Below, one piece after another: positions 10,349 to 20,116 of a DNA stretch of 64,000 nucleotides (positions are counted from its first letter, which is position 1; every line of letters starts with the position of its first letter). The translations under genes and the position numbers were made by a program. Below the pieces are notes generated by a model. The model was not told the origin of the DNA. It did no database searches and saw nothing but the letters and a program-made list of their open reading frames with translations. Source of the stretch: Lysinibacillus pakistanensis (GTDB taxonomy: Bacteria > Bacillota > Bacilli > Bacillales_A > Planococcaceae); contig BBDJ01000011.1 of NCBI GenBank assembly GCA_001312325.1, positions 1-64,000 on the forward strand. The letters run 5' to 3'.

Positions 10349-10898
10349 TCATACTTCAGGTTTTGGAATAATATTTATAGCAATTGTTTTTGTTTCAGTC
10401 TTAGTTTCTTTGCTTGAGTCGGCCATATTATAGTATTTAATTATTAAATCGTTTAATTCATTTTCAAAACTCATAAATTGATCAGTCGTTAATGCTAAAT
10501 CAATAATTGAAAAAGTAGCTAAATCTGCAAGTCTTTCTTCATCAAGTGAATGTAAATAATTTTGATATTGAGATAGTAAAGCTAATTGATAGTAGGAAAC
10601 ATAATTTATTTTTTTGTTTGATTGTTAGTTGTGACCAATCCTCCTTACTAAGTTTTGCTGCGCCTTCATTTACTGCATAAAATTTTTCTGTAACAGAACG
10701 TACTTTTCGCTCTTTCACAATTTTAATGATATTTTCATCCACCAAAATTTGGATGTGCCGATACAAAGTAGCTTGAGGTACATCCTTTATGATTGAAATC
10801 ATCTCCAAAGTGCTTAAGCCTTCTTCTTTATCGTGCATGAGAGCTTGTAAAATTTTCATTCTCACAGGGTGCATTAAAACTTCTGCTTTATTCCGCAT
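10349..10898 (-). CDS. Helix-turn-helix transcriptional regulator (ArsR/PadR-like fold), frameshifted
   Basis: The N-terminal 90 residues form a winged helix: VLMHPVRMKILQALMH, then a recognition helix in VPQATLYRHIQIL. A 7-base homopolymer near 10613 breaks the frame. Repaired, the protein continues through a helical effector region and ends IPKPEV at 10349, about 182 residues. It is divergent from the YxlE-like/ABC transporter operon at 11077, with a 22-base palindrome between them, so it may regulate that operon. Confidence 0.75.
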
Positions 10899-11036
10899 AA
10901 AACAATCCTCCTATCAGATGGAATCAAGGGAAGCAATCAAATGTTATCAATATGAGAACATTATCAAAAAATATACTATAGATTTTTTTAAAAGGATGTA
11001 CAGTAAAAAGGTAATGAAATTTTTTTACACATTATG

Positions 11037-11058
11037 TTATCATTATTGATAATGATAA
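11037..11058. promoter_or_regulatory. 22-base inverted repeat upstream of the ABC operon
   Basis: TTATCATTA and TAATGATAA are perfect 9-base arms separated by TTGA. It lies 18 bases before the start of the YxlE-like gene, where a bound protein would block transcription. Candidate binder is the divergent regulator at 10349. The hexamers also resemble Fur-family half-sites, so an iron or metal regulator is the alternative. Confidence 0.5.
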
Positions 11059-11076
11059 TGAATGGAGGTTTTAAGA

Positions 11077-11328
11077 ATGAAATTACACTATGGTTTCGAT
11101 GAGTTAAGTCAACTGGATTGGGCAAGCATACTTCCAATCATTTTGCCATTGATATTCGTAGGATTAGTTCTAATTATTGTTGCTTTATTCGATTTATATC
11201 GGCACCGAGATATGCGGGAGAACATACTGATGTGGACAATTATTATTTTGTTATGTAACTCCATTGGTTCTGTTCTATACTTCATTATTGGTAGAAAGGA
11301 TGTAAATAAACGTGCGCTTAGAGATTAA
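11077..11328 (+). CDS. YxlE-like PLD N-terminal-type membrane protein
   Basis: 83 residues with two membrane segments, starting MKLHYGFDEL after GGAGG (ATG 11077). The pattern WTIIILLCNSIGSVLYFIIG is that of the PLDc_N family, which includes Bacillus YxlE. In B. subtilis yxlE belongs to the sigY-yxlCDEFG operon and is followed by an ABC ATPase and permease, exactly as here. No sigY or yxlC homologue was seen upstream. Confidence 0.8.
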   Translation: MKLHYGFDELSQLDWASILPIILPLIFVGLVLIIVALFDLYRHRDMRENILMWTIIILLCNSIGSVLYFIIGRKDVNKRALRD

Positions 11329-12217
11329 AAATATTACGAAAAAGTTTAAACAAAAAAACAGCCGTGAAAGATTTTTCAATGGTTATTGAAGCGAATGAGT
11401 GTGTTGGGTTAATTGGGCCAAATGGTGCGGGGAAATCTACGTTAATTCAAATAATTGCTGATATTTTATATGCAGAAGAAGGAGAAATTCTACTGGATGG
11501 TCAAAAAAATTGCATGGATGAAAAATAAAATCGGATATTTACCTCAGTATCCTAATTTTTTCTCATGGATGACAGCATTTGAAACATTGTCCTTTATGGG
11601 AACACTTTCGGGTCTATCAAAAAAATGAATTACAGCAAGAGATACCACCGCTTTTAGAAAAGGTGGGCTTAGGAAAAGAAGCACAGATGCAAGTGGGGAC
11701 TTTTTCAGGTGGAATGAAGCAACGTCTGGGCATTGCACAGGCTTTATTGCATAAGCCAGCCTTCATGATTATGGATGAACCAGTATCAGCGCTAGATCCA
11801 ATAGGTAGAAGAGAAGTGTTAAATCTATTAAAAGAAATAAAAAAAGAAACAACGATTCTGCTATCTACGCATATTTTGAGCGATGCGGAGGAAATTTGTG
11901 AGCGCTTTGTTGTCATTAAAAATGGTCACAAAATAGAGGATGCGACAAAATTAGAGCTGCTTAAGTACCATCAAGAATCAGCTATCTTTGTGACGTTACG
12001 TGAACAAGATTGTAAGTGGTTAACAATGATTGAACATTTACCGTATGTGAAGAAAATCGAAAGTTGTGGAAATGGCTTCAAAATCCATGTTGAAGATTTG
12101 GAAGAAGATGCTAGTCGACTAATACAACACGGACTGGATTCAAAAGTGATGTTTACTAAATTTGAAATGGGCATTCAAGACAATCTAGAAGAAATATTTT
12201 TAGAATTGGTGGTGTAA
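11312..12217 (+). CDS. ABC transporter ATP-binding protein (YxlF-like), frameshifted
   Basis: Starts at GTG 11312, 17 bases inside the YxlE-like gene, after AAAGGA. Repairing three 7-A runs (near 11350, 11500, 11620) gives about 300 residues. Walker A is GPNGAGKST, the signature is FSGGMKQRLGIAQAL and Walker B is FMIMDEPVSALDP. The C-terminal 80 residues are the usual extension of exporter ATPases of this class. It pairs with the permease directly downstream. Substrate unknown; related systems act in peptide or antibiotic export. Confidence 0.88.
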
Positions 12218-12221
12218 GCGA

Positions 12222-13002
12222 ATGAGTGCTTTTATTGCATTAAGCAAAAAAGAAGTACAGCAAATGGCAAGGGAGTTTAAAATATTGTGGCTCCCAATCG
12301 TATTTATTTTACTAGGGCTAACTCAGCCGATTATGATGTATTATTTACCTGTTATTTTACAATCAGCGGGTGGTATTGAAGGTATAATAATTGACCCTAC
12401 GATGGCAAAGCCTGAAGGACAGGAGGTACTTGCCTCAACATTAAATTCACAATTTGATCAGCTCGGCATTATTATTTTGGCCGTTGCCACTATGAGTATT
12501 ATCCAAGGAGAGAAAGCAAATGGCATGATGGGCTTTATCCTAACAAGACCAGTATCAATATCTTCTTATTTAAATAGTAAAATCATCATCCATTATATTT
12601 TAGCTGTTATATGTATAGCTCTTGGCTATGGAGTATCCTATGGCTATTCAACGTATTTATTTACTACTGTTCCTATGACACAAGCTATATGGGCTTTTGC
12701 ATTTTATTGCGTCTGGCTGTTATTCATCATAACGTTTGTTGCGATGATAAGTACATTTTTTTAATAGTCCTGCATTTATTGCATTAATAAGTATTGTTGT
12801 TCTATTAATATGTTGTTTTATCGCTGGACTACATCCATTAATAGACATTGTTAATCCTGCAAGTAATAGTTTGTCTGCGGCAAATATACTGATGACTGGT
12901 AATTTGGAAGCAAGGTACGGCATTCATATTATCGTAACATTATTATTGGTGCTTTTGATGTTTACTACCATGCACAGTTTCATAGCGAAGAAGAAATTTT
13001 AA
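12222..13002 (+). CDS. ABC transporter permease (YxlG-like), frameshifted
   Basis: Starts four bases after the ATPase gene. The first 180 residues hold four membrane segments including SIIQGEKANGMMGFILTRPVS, a region typical of ABC-2 type permeases. A 7-T run near 12763 breaks the frame; the repaired protein continues through two more membrane segments to MHSFIAKKKF, about 259 residues. Confidence 0.8.
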
Positions 13003-13020
13003 ATAGGACGTGGTGAAGAC

Positions 13021-13724
13021 ATGTTATTGATAGAAGATTTACAGAAATCGTATGGACAGCATGAAGTACTAAAGGGCGTAGCATTAAAGGTAGAAAAGGG
13101 AGAGATATTGGGGTTTGTAGGTGGAAATGGAGCAGGTAAAACTACAACATTAAATTGTATTACTGGCTTAGTAGAGCAGGATTGTGGAAAAGTGATGATT
13201 AATACTGTGCCAAAATCGCAGTCACTTGCCTATAAAAAGCAATTTTATTTTATCCCTGACACTATTCATGTTTTTCCAAATATAGCCGCCTATGATTGGA
13301 TACATTTTGTTTTGGGCCTATATGAAAAGACGGATGATGCAAAACTACAAAGCTTCATCCATATATTTGGTATGGAAAAAAAGTATAAATAAGCCAATGG
13401 GAACGTTTTCTTATGGAATGCTCCATAAGATGGCATTGATTACTGCCTTTACGATTAGTCCACCAATTCTAATTATGGATGAGCCGCTAAATGGATTGGA
13501 TCCACTTGCTGTCGTTGCTTTTAAAAATTGTCTAAAGGAATATGTTGAGAATGGTGGAACGGTTCTATTTTCCACTCATTTGCTGGATGTTGCTGAAAAA
13601 AATTTGCCGATCCATTTGTTTTTTAAAAGATGGCAAGATCATTTTGCATGAATATTTAGAAAATTTGCTTGTGGATGGAAGCCTAGAGACTATTTTTATG
13701 GAGAAACAAGCTAATGAAGGATAA
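13021..13724 (+). CDS. ABC transporter ATP-binding protein, frameshifted
   Basis: A second ATPase, about 233 residues after repair of 7-A runs near 13382 and 13604. Walker A is GGNGAGKTT and Walker B is ILIMDEPLNGLDP. The usual LSGGQ signature is replaced by the weaker FSYGMLHKMAL, which is seen in some exporter ATPases. It overlaps the next permease gene by 11 bases, so the two form a coupled module distinct from the YxlFG-like pair. Confidence 0.85.
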
Positions 13725-15287
13725 TTTGCCATTATTTAAATTTTTCTTAACATCCGTTTATACAAAACCAAAGCATCCAATTGTGCAAGTGCTTTTAATA
13801 CTAGCCTTTATTTATATTGCCTTACAGTATTGTGTATTTACCTTTATAATCTATTTCATGGCTACCTCAGAGGTGTTTTTATTTTACAGCTTTATACTAT
13901 CGAATAGTATCACCTATATACTGATTTCCTATTTTGCGATTTCAGTAGTGTTTAGTCAAAGTGATTTTTCTATCTTTGCTCATTTGCCGATTTCAGCGAA
14001 GCGGATTGTCATGGCGAAAATAGTAAGTGGTGTAGCTTTACCAATATCGGTCGTAGGAATACTCTCCATACCAACATTTTTTTATTCTATTAATAGAGTT
14101 TAATATAGGATTTGCTACAAAATCTATTGTATTTTTACTGATGGTTAACATCTTTATCACTTTATTCCTACTATGTGTTTTATCTATTTTGAACCATTTT
14201 CGTACAATTTTTATGAATATAGCCATGTATTTAATGGTTAGAATGACGCTAATTTTAGGAATAGGCATTTGCCCAATAGTTTATATTTGGATAAATAATA
14301 TTGAGACTAGTAAGCTTGTTTTAGCGAAAATAGATACATCAACCATCGCATCCTTAAGTGCTTCCATATCAGATATTCTCGACATAGGTTATCGTTTCGC
14401 AATGCAACAGCAATGGCTTGAGGGAATATTGCCACTGACGGCTGTTCAAAGTGTTCTTTATTTCTCGATAATATTCTTACTGTGCTTTTTATTGTTCAAC
14501 ATAACTATAACAATCATAGCATCTAAGTATTATGAATATGGCTCGGCTGTAAACAGGATAGAAAAAAACAGCCAAGGTTTGGAGGGGAAATACCAGGTGG
14601 AGCAATTACTTACAACGAGAATACTGGATTATTCAATCAGAACCTTATTTTAAATTGCAAGCGATCCTAGGTGTCATTATGGCACCAATCGGCACAGTCA
14701 TTTACCTAATGGTGATCCAAATGAATATGCTAAAGGCTGACTGGATTGTTGACAATAAAGCTTACCTTTTTGTCTATATGATTTTGTTTATGAGCTGTAT
14801 GAACAATATTAGTGGTACACCCTATTCTAGAGAGGGGAAATACTATGCTTTAAGTAAAACATTGCCCTTCGAGCCACACAAAATATATTTGGCAAAAGTA
14901 GTGATTTCTTCAAGCATCAGTGCACTATCAGTCATCATAAGCTATATCTTTTATATGCTATTTGAAAAAAATGACGTCATAATGATGCTGTATTTATTGA
15001 TAACATTACTATTAGTCTTTTCTTATAATTTATTATCTCCGCTTTACGATAAAAGGCATCCATTACTTGACTGGACAATTCCATCAGAGGCCATTAAGTC
15101 CAACCCTACAGTATTAATTAGCTTACTTTATGGATTACCTTTATTAATAATTATTGCACTTTTCCATTTCGGCTTGCTTACGTTCCATGTTTCTTCAAGG
15201 ATTACAGCAGTCATTATATTAATCATTGTAACTATAAGTACAATCACCATATTTTATAAAAATAGAAAGGGATACGTAAACAATTGA
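13714..15287 (+). CDS. Large ABC exporter permease, frameshifted
   Basis: About 523 residues after repair of breaks near 14083 and 14570. It is highly hydrophobic with roughly ten or more membrane segments, and the loop SGTPYSREGKYYALSKTLPF is typical of ABC exporter permeases that work with a YtrB/Ecs-type ATPase. It overlaps the ATPase gene upstream and the GntR gene downstream, so all three are translated together. Substrate unknown. Confidence 0.75.
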
Positions 15288-15669
15288 ATGTAAAAATAGA
15301 TATAACTAGTAATACCCCATTTTATCAGCAGCTAACGCAGCAGCTCCTTTTAGCAATAGCGACAGGAAATTTGCAATATGGTGACCAGTTGCCCTCAATT
15401 CGTGATCTAGCTGGGCAAACAAACCCAATTTTCACACCGTTCATAAAAGCTATAAGGAGCTACAAAAAAAGGGCGTTATCACAATAAAACCTCGTTCAAA
15501 AGCATTTCTTATTAATGAAAATGCTACTAAAACTCAGAATGCCAACCTTTTGCAAATTGCTATGAAATTGGAACAAATTATCATCGAGGCTTATGTTTTA
15601 GGGATTGGTGAACAGCAGCTCAAGCAGTTGTTTCAGGAGGGTGTGGGGAAGTTTTATATGAAGGATTAG
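15284..15669 (+). CDS. GntR-family regulator (YtrA type), frameshifted
   Basis: TTG start at 15284 overlaps the permease stop by four bases. The N-terminal winged helix has the GntR pattern IDITSNTPFYQQLTQQLLLA and GDQLPSIRDLA. The frame is lost near 15433, where a base appears to be missing rather than added; it resumes as HTVHKSYKELQKKGVI and ends GKFYMKD, about 128 residues. The short length fits YtrA regulators, which control ABC exporter operons, but here the gene is last rather than first. Confidence 0.8.
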
Positions 15670-15744
15670 CATTGAGAACATGAGATGACTTCTGTAATTT
15701 ACAAAGGTCATCTCATAAATGTTTTTTTATTTCTTTCATTAAGG

Positions 15745-15891
15745 TTATATCAATAACACCGCCACAATCGTCGTAATAACAAGACCAATCACTACGGGCA
15801 ATAAATTACGCCTTGCGAGTTCAAATGGACTTACATTACATATAGCAGCCGCAGGAATTAACGCCCAAGGAATTAATGTACCTCCACCAAT
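15745..15891 (-). pseudogene. C-terminal fragment of the interrupted permease
   Basis: The minus strand encodes GGGTLIPWALIPAAAICNVS and continues through a final hydrophobic helix to a TAA at 15745. This is exactly the piece missing from the truncated permease at 25687-26967, which stops at WVGGGTL. The two parts lie on the same strand, in the right order and in compatible frames, separated by an insertion of about 9.8 kb. An ATG happens to begin this piece at 15900, but it is not expected to work alone. Confidence 0.85.
15877..15891. other. Putative left attachment site (attL)
   Basis: TGTACCTCCACCAAT at the left edge of the island matches AGTCCCGCCTCCAAC at the right edge in 10 of 15 positions. 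It lies at the junction with the C-terminal permease fragment and eleven bases before the recombinase stop codon. Limited core identity is normal for serine integrases, which need only a two-base crossover. Confidence 0.6.
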
Positions 15892-15901
15892 AAAAGACAT
15901 A

Positions 15902-17332
15902 TTATTTAGCTGCAACAATTATGATTTCTCTTGCTTGCTTACTGCTTATAAAATCATCCTTTGTATCAATTACAATTTGCTCAAATATGGTCGTCATTAA
16001 TTGCTTACGTTCATAATCATCGGCATTTAACCAAAGAGTATCGATGTTGCGAATAATGGATTTGATTTCCTTATGATGCCGAGTGTCCTGCTGCTGAATA
16101 TTCTTTAACTCACGTTGAATTTCTTTTTCTTTGCCCCGTAGCTTTTCGGTTTCGCGAATTAATTCATCAATATCAATAATATCATTTTCGAACATGGTTT
16201 TTTTCTTGAGTAAAAGCTTTTGTATAGAGGCTAGTTCCTGCTGCAATGAAGAGAACTGTGCTTTAGGAAAATTGGACTCGCCTTCATTACTTTTAAAATG
16301 ACTACCCACTAAGTCATCCCACTGAGCAAATACCGTTTGTACTAAATTGCTTTCTAAAATCATATGACTAGTACAGGTTTTTCCTGCTTTCTTTCCTGAA
16401 CACCGGTAGTTCTTTTTCTTTCCTACTTTATGCCCTGACATCGAATGACCACATCTGGCACATTTTAAAATTGAAGAGAAATAGTAATTACTTGTCTCAC
16501 GTTTTCCACCAAAGGTCCTGCGTTTATCCAACAAATCCTGTAGCTCCCAGAATTCATCACGATCTATAATGCGTTCGTGATTTCCCTCAAATAGCTCCCG
16601 TTTGCGAGGGGGCTTTTTGATGTCTTTAGGATTAGAGCTGAACATTAAATAACCAGCGTATGTAGGATTATTAGCAATATCTCGCACACTGTCTACATGC
16701 CATCCTCCGCCTCTTCTTGTAGGTATTCCTTTACTAGTTAGTTGACGAGCTAGTGTGTAAAAGCCTATGGATCTAGCTAGCTTAAATATTTCCTTTACAA
16801 TTTGAGCCTCTTTTTCATCTTTCACTAATTCACCATCAATGACCTTATAGCCGAAGGGAGGGATGCCACCTTTCCAGCGTCCCAATTTTACTTTCTTTTC
16901 TAATCCAAAGCGCACTCGTTCTGCCGTATTTTCTCGCTCCCATTGCGCAATAGCTGCCACTAGTGTGATAAACAAACGTCCTATAGCATTAGTAGTATCA
17001 TAGACTTCTGTAGCAGACTTAAATTTACATTTATATTGATCCAATTTTGCTAAGATAGTATGCAGGTCAGGCACAGATCGAGTTAATCGATCCAGTTTAT
17101 ACACTAGTAAGACATCTATGCCCCCTTGCTTAATTCGATTGAACATATTTTGGAAATGAGGTCTGTTTAAATCCTTAGCAGAATAACCATCATCGACATA
17201 GGGCTTCTCAACAATTTCCCATCCTTGTGAAACACAATAGGCTTCTAATTTCTCAATTTGGGCAGCAATTGAAAACCCATGCTTGGCCTGTTCATCTGTA
17301 CTCACTCGAACATAGATGACGCATTTCATCAA
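15902..17332 (-). CDS. Large serine recombinase (phage or ICE integrase type)
   Basis: Intact, 476 residues. The catalytic domain opens YVRVSTDEQ with the nucleophile at Ser11, followed by YKLDRLTRS and the long E helix. A recombinase domain follows (PPFGYKVIDGELVKDEKEAQ). A zinc ribbon near residues 290-325 has CARCG and a later CSGKKAGKTC. A coiled coil of about 80 residues and a short tail complete the protein. Such enzymes integrate and excise elements between attP and attB without long identity. The stop codon lies eleven bases inside the left boundary of the island, and the intact state contrasts with the decay next to it. A 7-A run inside this gene is in frame, so not every such run is an error. 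Confidence 0.93.
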   Translation of the reverse strand: MMKCVIYVRVSTDEQAKHGFSIAAQIEKLEAYCVSQGWEIVEKPYVDDGYSAKDLNRPHFQNMFNRIKQGGIDVLLVYKLDRLTRSVPDLHTILAKLDQYKCKFKSATEVYDTTNAIGRLFITLVAAIAQWERENTAERVRFGLEKKVKLGRWKGGIPPFGYKVIDGELVKDEKEAQIVKEIFKLARSIGFYTLARQLTSKGIPTRRGGGWHVDSVRDIANNPTYAGYLMFSSNPKDIKKPPRKRELFEGNHERIIDRDEFWELQDLLDKRRTFGGKRETSNYYFSSILKCARCGHSMSGHKVGKKKNYRCSGKKAGKTCTSHMILESNLVQTVFAQWDDLVGSHFKSNEGESNFPKAQFSSLQQELASIQKLLLKKKTMFENDIIDIDELIRETEKLRGKEKEIQRELKNIQQQDTRHHKEIKSIIRNIDTLWLNADDYERKQLMTTIFEQIVIDTKDDFISSKQAREIIIVAAK

Positions 17333-17433
17333 TATTCACTCCTAATAATAAGACAAGAGCGAAACAAAGGAGCTTGCTCTTTAATTTATATATAGCACTA
17401 AAATTGCATATCATTCCTATAATTTTTGCTTTA

Positions 17434-17818
17434 CTATTTCTTCCCTTCGGAAGCCGATAATGTTCCTACCTTTTGCTCAGCCTCTAATTTTTGATGATAG
17501 CTGTCCAATTCAGCATCGATTTTATATTCGACTGTGGCCGTTATTTCGGAGCGGTTTTTAAATAATTATTCCTCATGGCTAAGCAATGTTTCTCGCACAT
17601 ATCGATCAAGATCCATATAGCCCTTCATGATAGCAATCTCTAATTCTCTGAGGTTGCTTTTTTGCGTATTCATCCAGTGAAAAAGTTCCGGGTTGAACAA
17701 ACATTTCACGCTCACCTGTACGAAGCCAGTACTCGCTAATTCGAAGCGTTATCTGAAGGCGAGGCATGTTCAATTTGTTATGAAAAACCAGGTACTCTTT
17801 GGTGTGATGAAAGGACAT
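17434..17818 (-). pseudogene. Decayed island gene upstream of the recombinase
   Basis: The minus strand reads from about 17770 (MPRLQITLRISEYW) or 17818. It loses frame at an A run near 17660, resumes as ELEIAIMKGYMDLDRYVRET, meets an in-frame TAA near 17569 and continues as KNRSEITATVEYKIDAELDS to a stop at 17434. I do not recognise the family. Because the stop is not in a homopolymer, real decay is more likely than a reading error. A competing plus-strand reading near 17770-17875 contains cysteine pairs, so the coding strand is not certain. Confidence 0.35.
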
Positions 17819-17937
17819 ATATATGGGAAGATTGCGCCCAAATAATGAACGATGTCGGAAATAAACAAGATTAATATTTCACGTATGAAAGTGACAAGCC
17901 CAATCGACATATTCTGATAAAAAAAGGAGTGTGAGTG

Positions 17938-18186
17938 ATGAGAGCAGTAAAAATGACAGAAGAAAAGGTTCGAAAACTGTTACCGATTGTAGAAAGTATT
18001 CTGTCAAGGGAATACGGAAGAAAGGTGACTTTAAAGGATCTAACGGTAGGGGGCATTACAGTTTATAAAAAAAGATTGCGCCAAATAGCGCAGTCATGTC
18101 CCATTTTGTACAAGCATTCGTATCCATGTAAAGGAATGAACTTTGAACATCCTAGTAAAGCTTTGGTTCAACATGACACCAAATGA
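17938..18186 (+). CDS. Small hypothetical island protein
   Basis: ATG 17938 follows AAAGGAGTGTGAGTG, a strong ribosome binding site. About 82 residues; the first 50 (MTEEKVRKLLPIVESILS, then VTLKDLTVGGITVYKKRL) look like a real charged helical protein. The tail after residue 50 is different in character and could follow a frameshift. Family not recognised; phage-like context. Confidence 0.45.
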   Translation: MRAVKMTEEKVRKLLPIVESILSREYGRKVTLKDLTVGGITVYKKRLRQIAQSCPILYKHSYPCKGMNFEHPSKALVQHDTK

Positions 18187-18444
18187 ACTCTAATAAAATT
18201 TCAAATAAAGCAGTAATTCTTGCTGAAGACAAGCTTTATCAAAAGCGAAAAGATATTGTTAAAACGATTGAAGAAATCTATTCACAGTTAGACCATGATT
18301 TAAAAACTAATATGGACATGCGGTATTGGGATAACGAAAGAAATTGTTATTAATAGTAAAATATTATATATAAATTGTAATAAGGTGCTACGTAAATGCA
18401 ATGCATTAATTGATGAAACAGCCAAGCGTTTAGCATGGGCTTAA
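18183..18444 (+). pseudogene. ArpU/RinA-like phage late-gene regulator, frameshifted
   Basis: From ATG 18183 the frame gives SNKAVILAEDKLYQKRKDIV and later MDMRYWDN. A second frame near 18330 gives KVLRKCNALIDETAKRLAWA before a stop at 18444. The order of a LAEDK helix, a conserved RYW and a terminal R-N-A-L-I-D-E-x-A-x-R-L helix is that of ArpU/RinA-type regulators of phage late genes. The helix-turn-helix between them is poorly preserved and the frame is shifted, so it is probably a remnant. If correct, it points to a phage origin for the island. Confidence 0.5.
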
Positions 18445-18518
18445 TGTATAAAGAATATATTAATGTAATGTAAAGGATAGAAAAGGGGCTGGGGGTTATT
18501 GGATTATTAGATATTATT

Positions 18519-18659
18519 ATGAACGCTTTCGGGATTACCATGATAACATTGTTGATTTTTCTTTGGTCAATTGATGAAGACAAATGGAATTTAAGGGGTA
18601 TATCTTCTTATGCAGTTCCTACAGCATTCGTTTATTTTGTTTTTTTTATGTTTGTGTAA
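18519..18659 (+). CDS. Small membrane protein
   Basis: About 46 residues: MNAFGITMITLLIFLWSI, a charged loop DEDKWNLRG, then a second hydrophobic segment ending FVFFMFV. A GGGG stretch lies some distance upstream, and an earlier non-ATG start in the same frame is possible. No family recognised. Confidence 0.4.
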   Translation: MNAFGITMITLLIFLWSIDEDKWNLRGISSYAVPTAFVYFVFFMFV

Positions 18660-18906
18660 AAGATAGATATTTCTCTTTTCATTATAGTGACCTTCCTAAC
18701 ACTAGCAAAGTTCTTAAAAAAAACATAACTAATAGATATTATTCAGTTTTACCAAAAGCGTACGGAACGTCTTACAATAATGAGCACTTTCGCTTGTACG
18801 TGTATATCTCAAACAAGAAATTAAAACTACTAAATTGGCAGTCTCTTTTTATAATGACAATACGCTCCATTTACCTTATGATGTTGGTAGATAGAGGTAA
18901 ATTAAA
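18660..18906. other. Ambiguous short stretch in island
   Basis: Two overlapping plus-strand frames both look partly coding; one ends TLHLPYDVGR at about 18893. Neither has a clear start. Probably a decayed small gene. Confidence 0.3.
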
Positions 18907-19050
18907 ATGGCAGAAGTAAAAACTAAAATTCTTGAATTCAATGATTTATATGATAAACAAGACAAAGTAAATACATACTTAGATTATTTACGAGAAGGAA
19001 CATTCATCGAGTTTTCTACAGCTATATATAGTAACAACACGAAAGTATAA
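18907..19050 (+). CDS. Small hypothetical protein
   Basis: 47 residues, ATG 18907 after AGAGGT. Sequence begins MAEVKTKILEFNDLYDKQDK; acidic and helical, without membrane segments. Typical of small phage early genes; no family recognised. Confidence 0.45.
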   Translation: MAEVKTKILEFNDLYDKQDKVNTYLDYLREGTFIEFSTAIYSNNTKV

Positions 19051-19184
19051 ACAGCACTTATTGTTTATAAAACTAATTAAGGTCACAACTAACAAGGTGT
19101 GGCTTTGTATATTACCCAGTATATTCCTAGCAGTGACATATCGTTCCATACGGATTATGATTGATATTGAAGGTGGTGAAATAA

Positions 19185-19407
19185 ATGAATGTGAAAAACA
19201 AAGTAATATATTCAAATCTGGTTACAGTAATATCTATGTTAGTTTCAACTATCTTTTTTTATAAAGATTGTCCTAAGTAAAGGAATAGAACAAGTACATT
19301 ATTTAACATCAACATTATATGTAGTAGCTATCGTAGTGTCGATTATAAGCTTTGTAGTACATTGGAAGACTAAACAGATCATTAAGAGAAATGAAGGTCA
19401 TGCCTAA
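19185..19407 (+). CDS. Small membrane protein, frameshifted
   Basis: ATG 19185 follows AAGGTGGTG. With one T removed from the 7-T run near 19254 it reads 73 residues with two membrane segments, beginning MNVKNKVIYSNLVTVISMLV and ending KQIIKRNEGHA. A terminator-like GTCATGCC/GGTGTGGC hairpin with a T run overlaps its end. Function unknown; the two-helix size resembles small phage membrane proteins. Confidence 0.5.
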
Positions 19408-19499
19408 CTAGGTGTGGCTTTTTTATAATGCTTCCTATTTTTATTGATTACTTCAATCCCATTTGTCCCATGATATAGGTAGATGGGGGGTGTTGATTA

Positions 19500-19727
19500 A
19501 TGGATTATGAATATAAAGTAAAATTTTACTTTGACGAAAATCGCGAAGAAGAATATAAAATCAAGACTAATATTGGACAAGAAACATTCGCGGAAGAAAT
19601 TTCTAATGGCTTCAATGAGAATTCATGGTATTCATTTATTGAAACAGAAAATTATAAAACGATATTAATAAATACTAAAGATGTTTATAAGGTATCGGTA
19701 GTACAAAATATTGTAGAATTTGATTAA
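19500..19727 (+). CDS. Small acidic hypothetical protein
   Basis: 75 residues, ATG 19500 after GGGGGGTG. Begins MDYEYKVKFYFDENREEEYK, acidic with alternating beta-type pattern. Not recognised. Followed at 19738-19770 by a GTCACAC...GTTGTGGC hairpin with a T-rich tail that probably ends its transcript. Confidence 0.55.
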   Translation: MDYEYKVKFYFDENREEEYKIKTNIGQETFAEEISNGFNENSWYSFIETENYKTILINTKDVYKVSVVQNIVEFD

Positions 19728-19737
19728 TCCAATATAT

Positions 19738-19772
19738 TAAGTCACACTCTAAATGAGTTGTGGCTTTTATTA
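19738..19772 (+). terminator. Terminator-like hairpin of the island type
   Basis: GTCACAC and GTTGTGGC pair imperfectly and are followed by TTTTATT. Similar GGTCA...GTGGCTTT hairpins occur at 19079 and 19393, so this is the island's recurrent terminator form. Confidence 0.5.
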
Positions 19773-19818
19773 TGGATTGAGAGGTCCAGTGCATAATTGA
19801 AAAAGAAAAAATATTAAA

Positions 19819-19876
19819 AGGGTCACTTGGGATAGAGTGACCCTCAGTAACGAAATTCGGAGGTGTAAGACTAAAT
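19819..19876. repeat. Hairpin repeat, copy 1
   Basis: AGGGTCAC and GTGACCCT form an 8-bp stem with a 10-base loop, followed 18 bases later by AGGTGTAA. The same arrangement recurs at 20023. No gene lies between 19727 and 20117. Confidence 0.5.
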
Positions 19877-20022
19877 TAGCTTACACTACTATTAATATGA
19901 CGTGATAGCAAAGTTTGTATAGTTCATAGCCTGAAAAATAGATAAAAAAAAAGCCGCAGCGTGGTCACATGCTACAGCAAACTAATGAACAATCTAAGGA
20001 CTTAAGAAAGGAAATATGAAAT

Positions 20023-20077
20023 GGGTCACACGGAGGATAGTGACCCTTACTAAGATTTGAAGGTGTAAAGTATAAGT
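20023..20077. repeat. Hairpin repeat, copy 2
   Basis: GGGTCAC and GTGACCC form a 7-bp stem with a 10-base loop, followed by AGGTGTAA, mirroring the copy at 19819. The loops differ in sequence while the stems are the same, suggesting that structure is conserved. Confidence 0.5.
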
Positions 20078-20116
20078 TTCAAATAGTTATGAGCTTAGAG
20101 GCGGTGGTATTGCATA

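Noticed and set aside
11046..11060. Classical Fur box before the YxlE-like gene
   Set aside because: The GATAAT repeats are better explained as part of a longer perfect dyad (11037-11058), and the canonical 7-1-7 order is not met.
19819..20077. CRISPR-like repeats
   Set aside because: Only two copies, 200 bases apart and with internal hairpins; no regular repeat-spacer pattern and no cas genes in the window.
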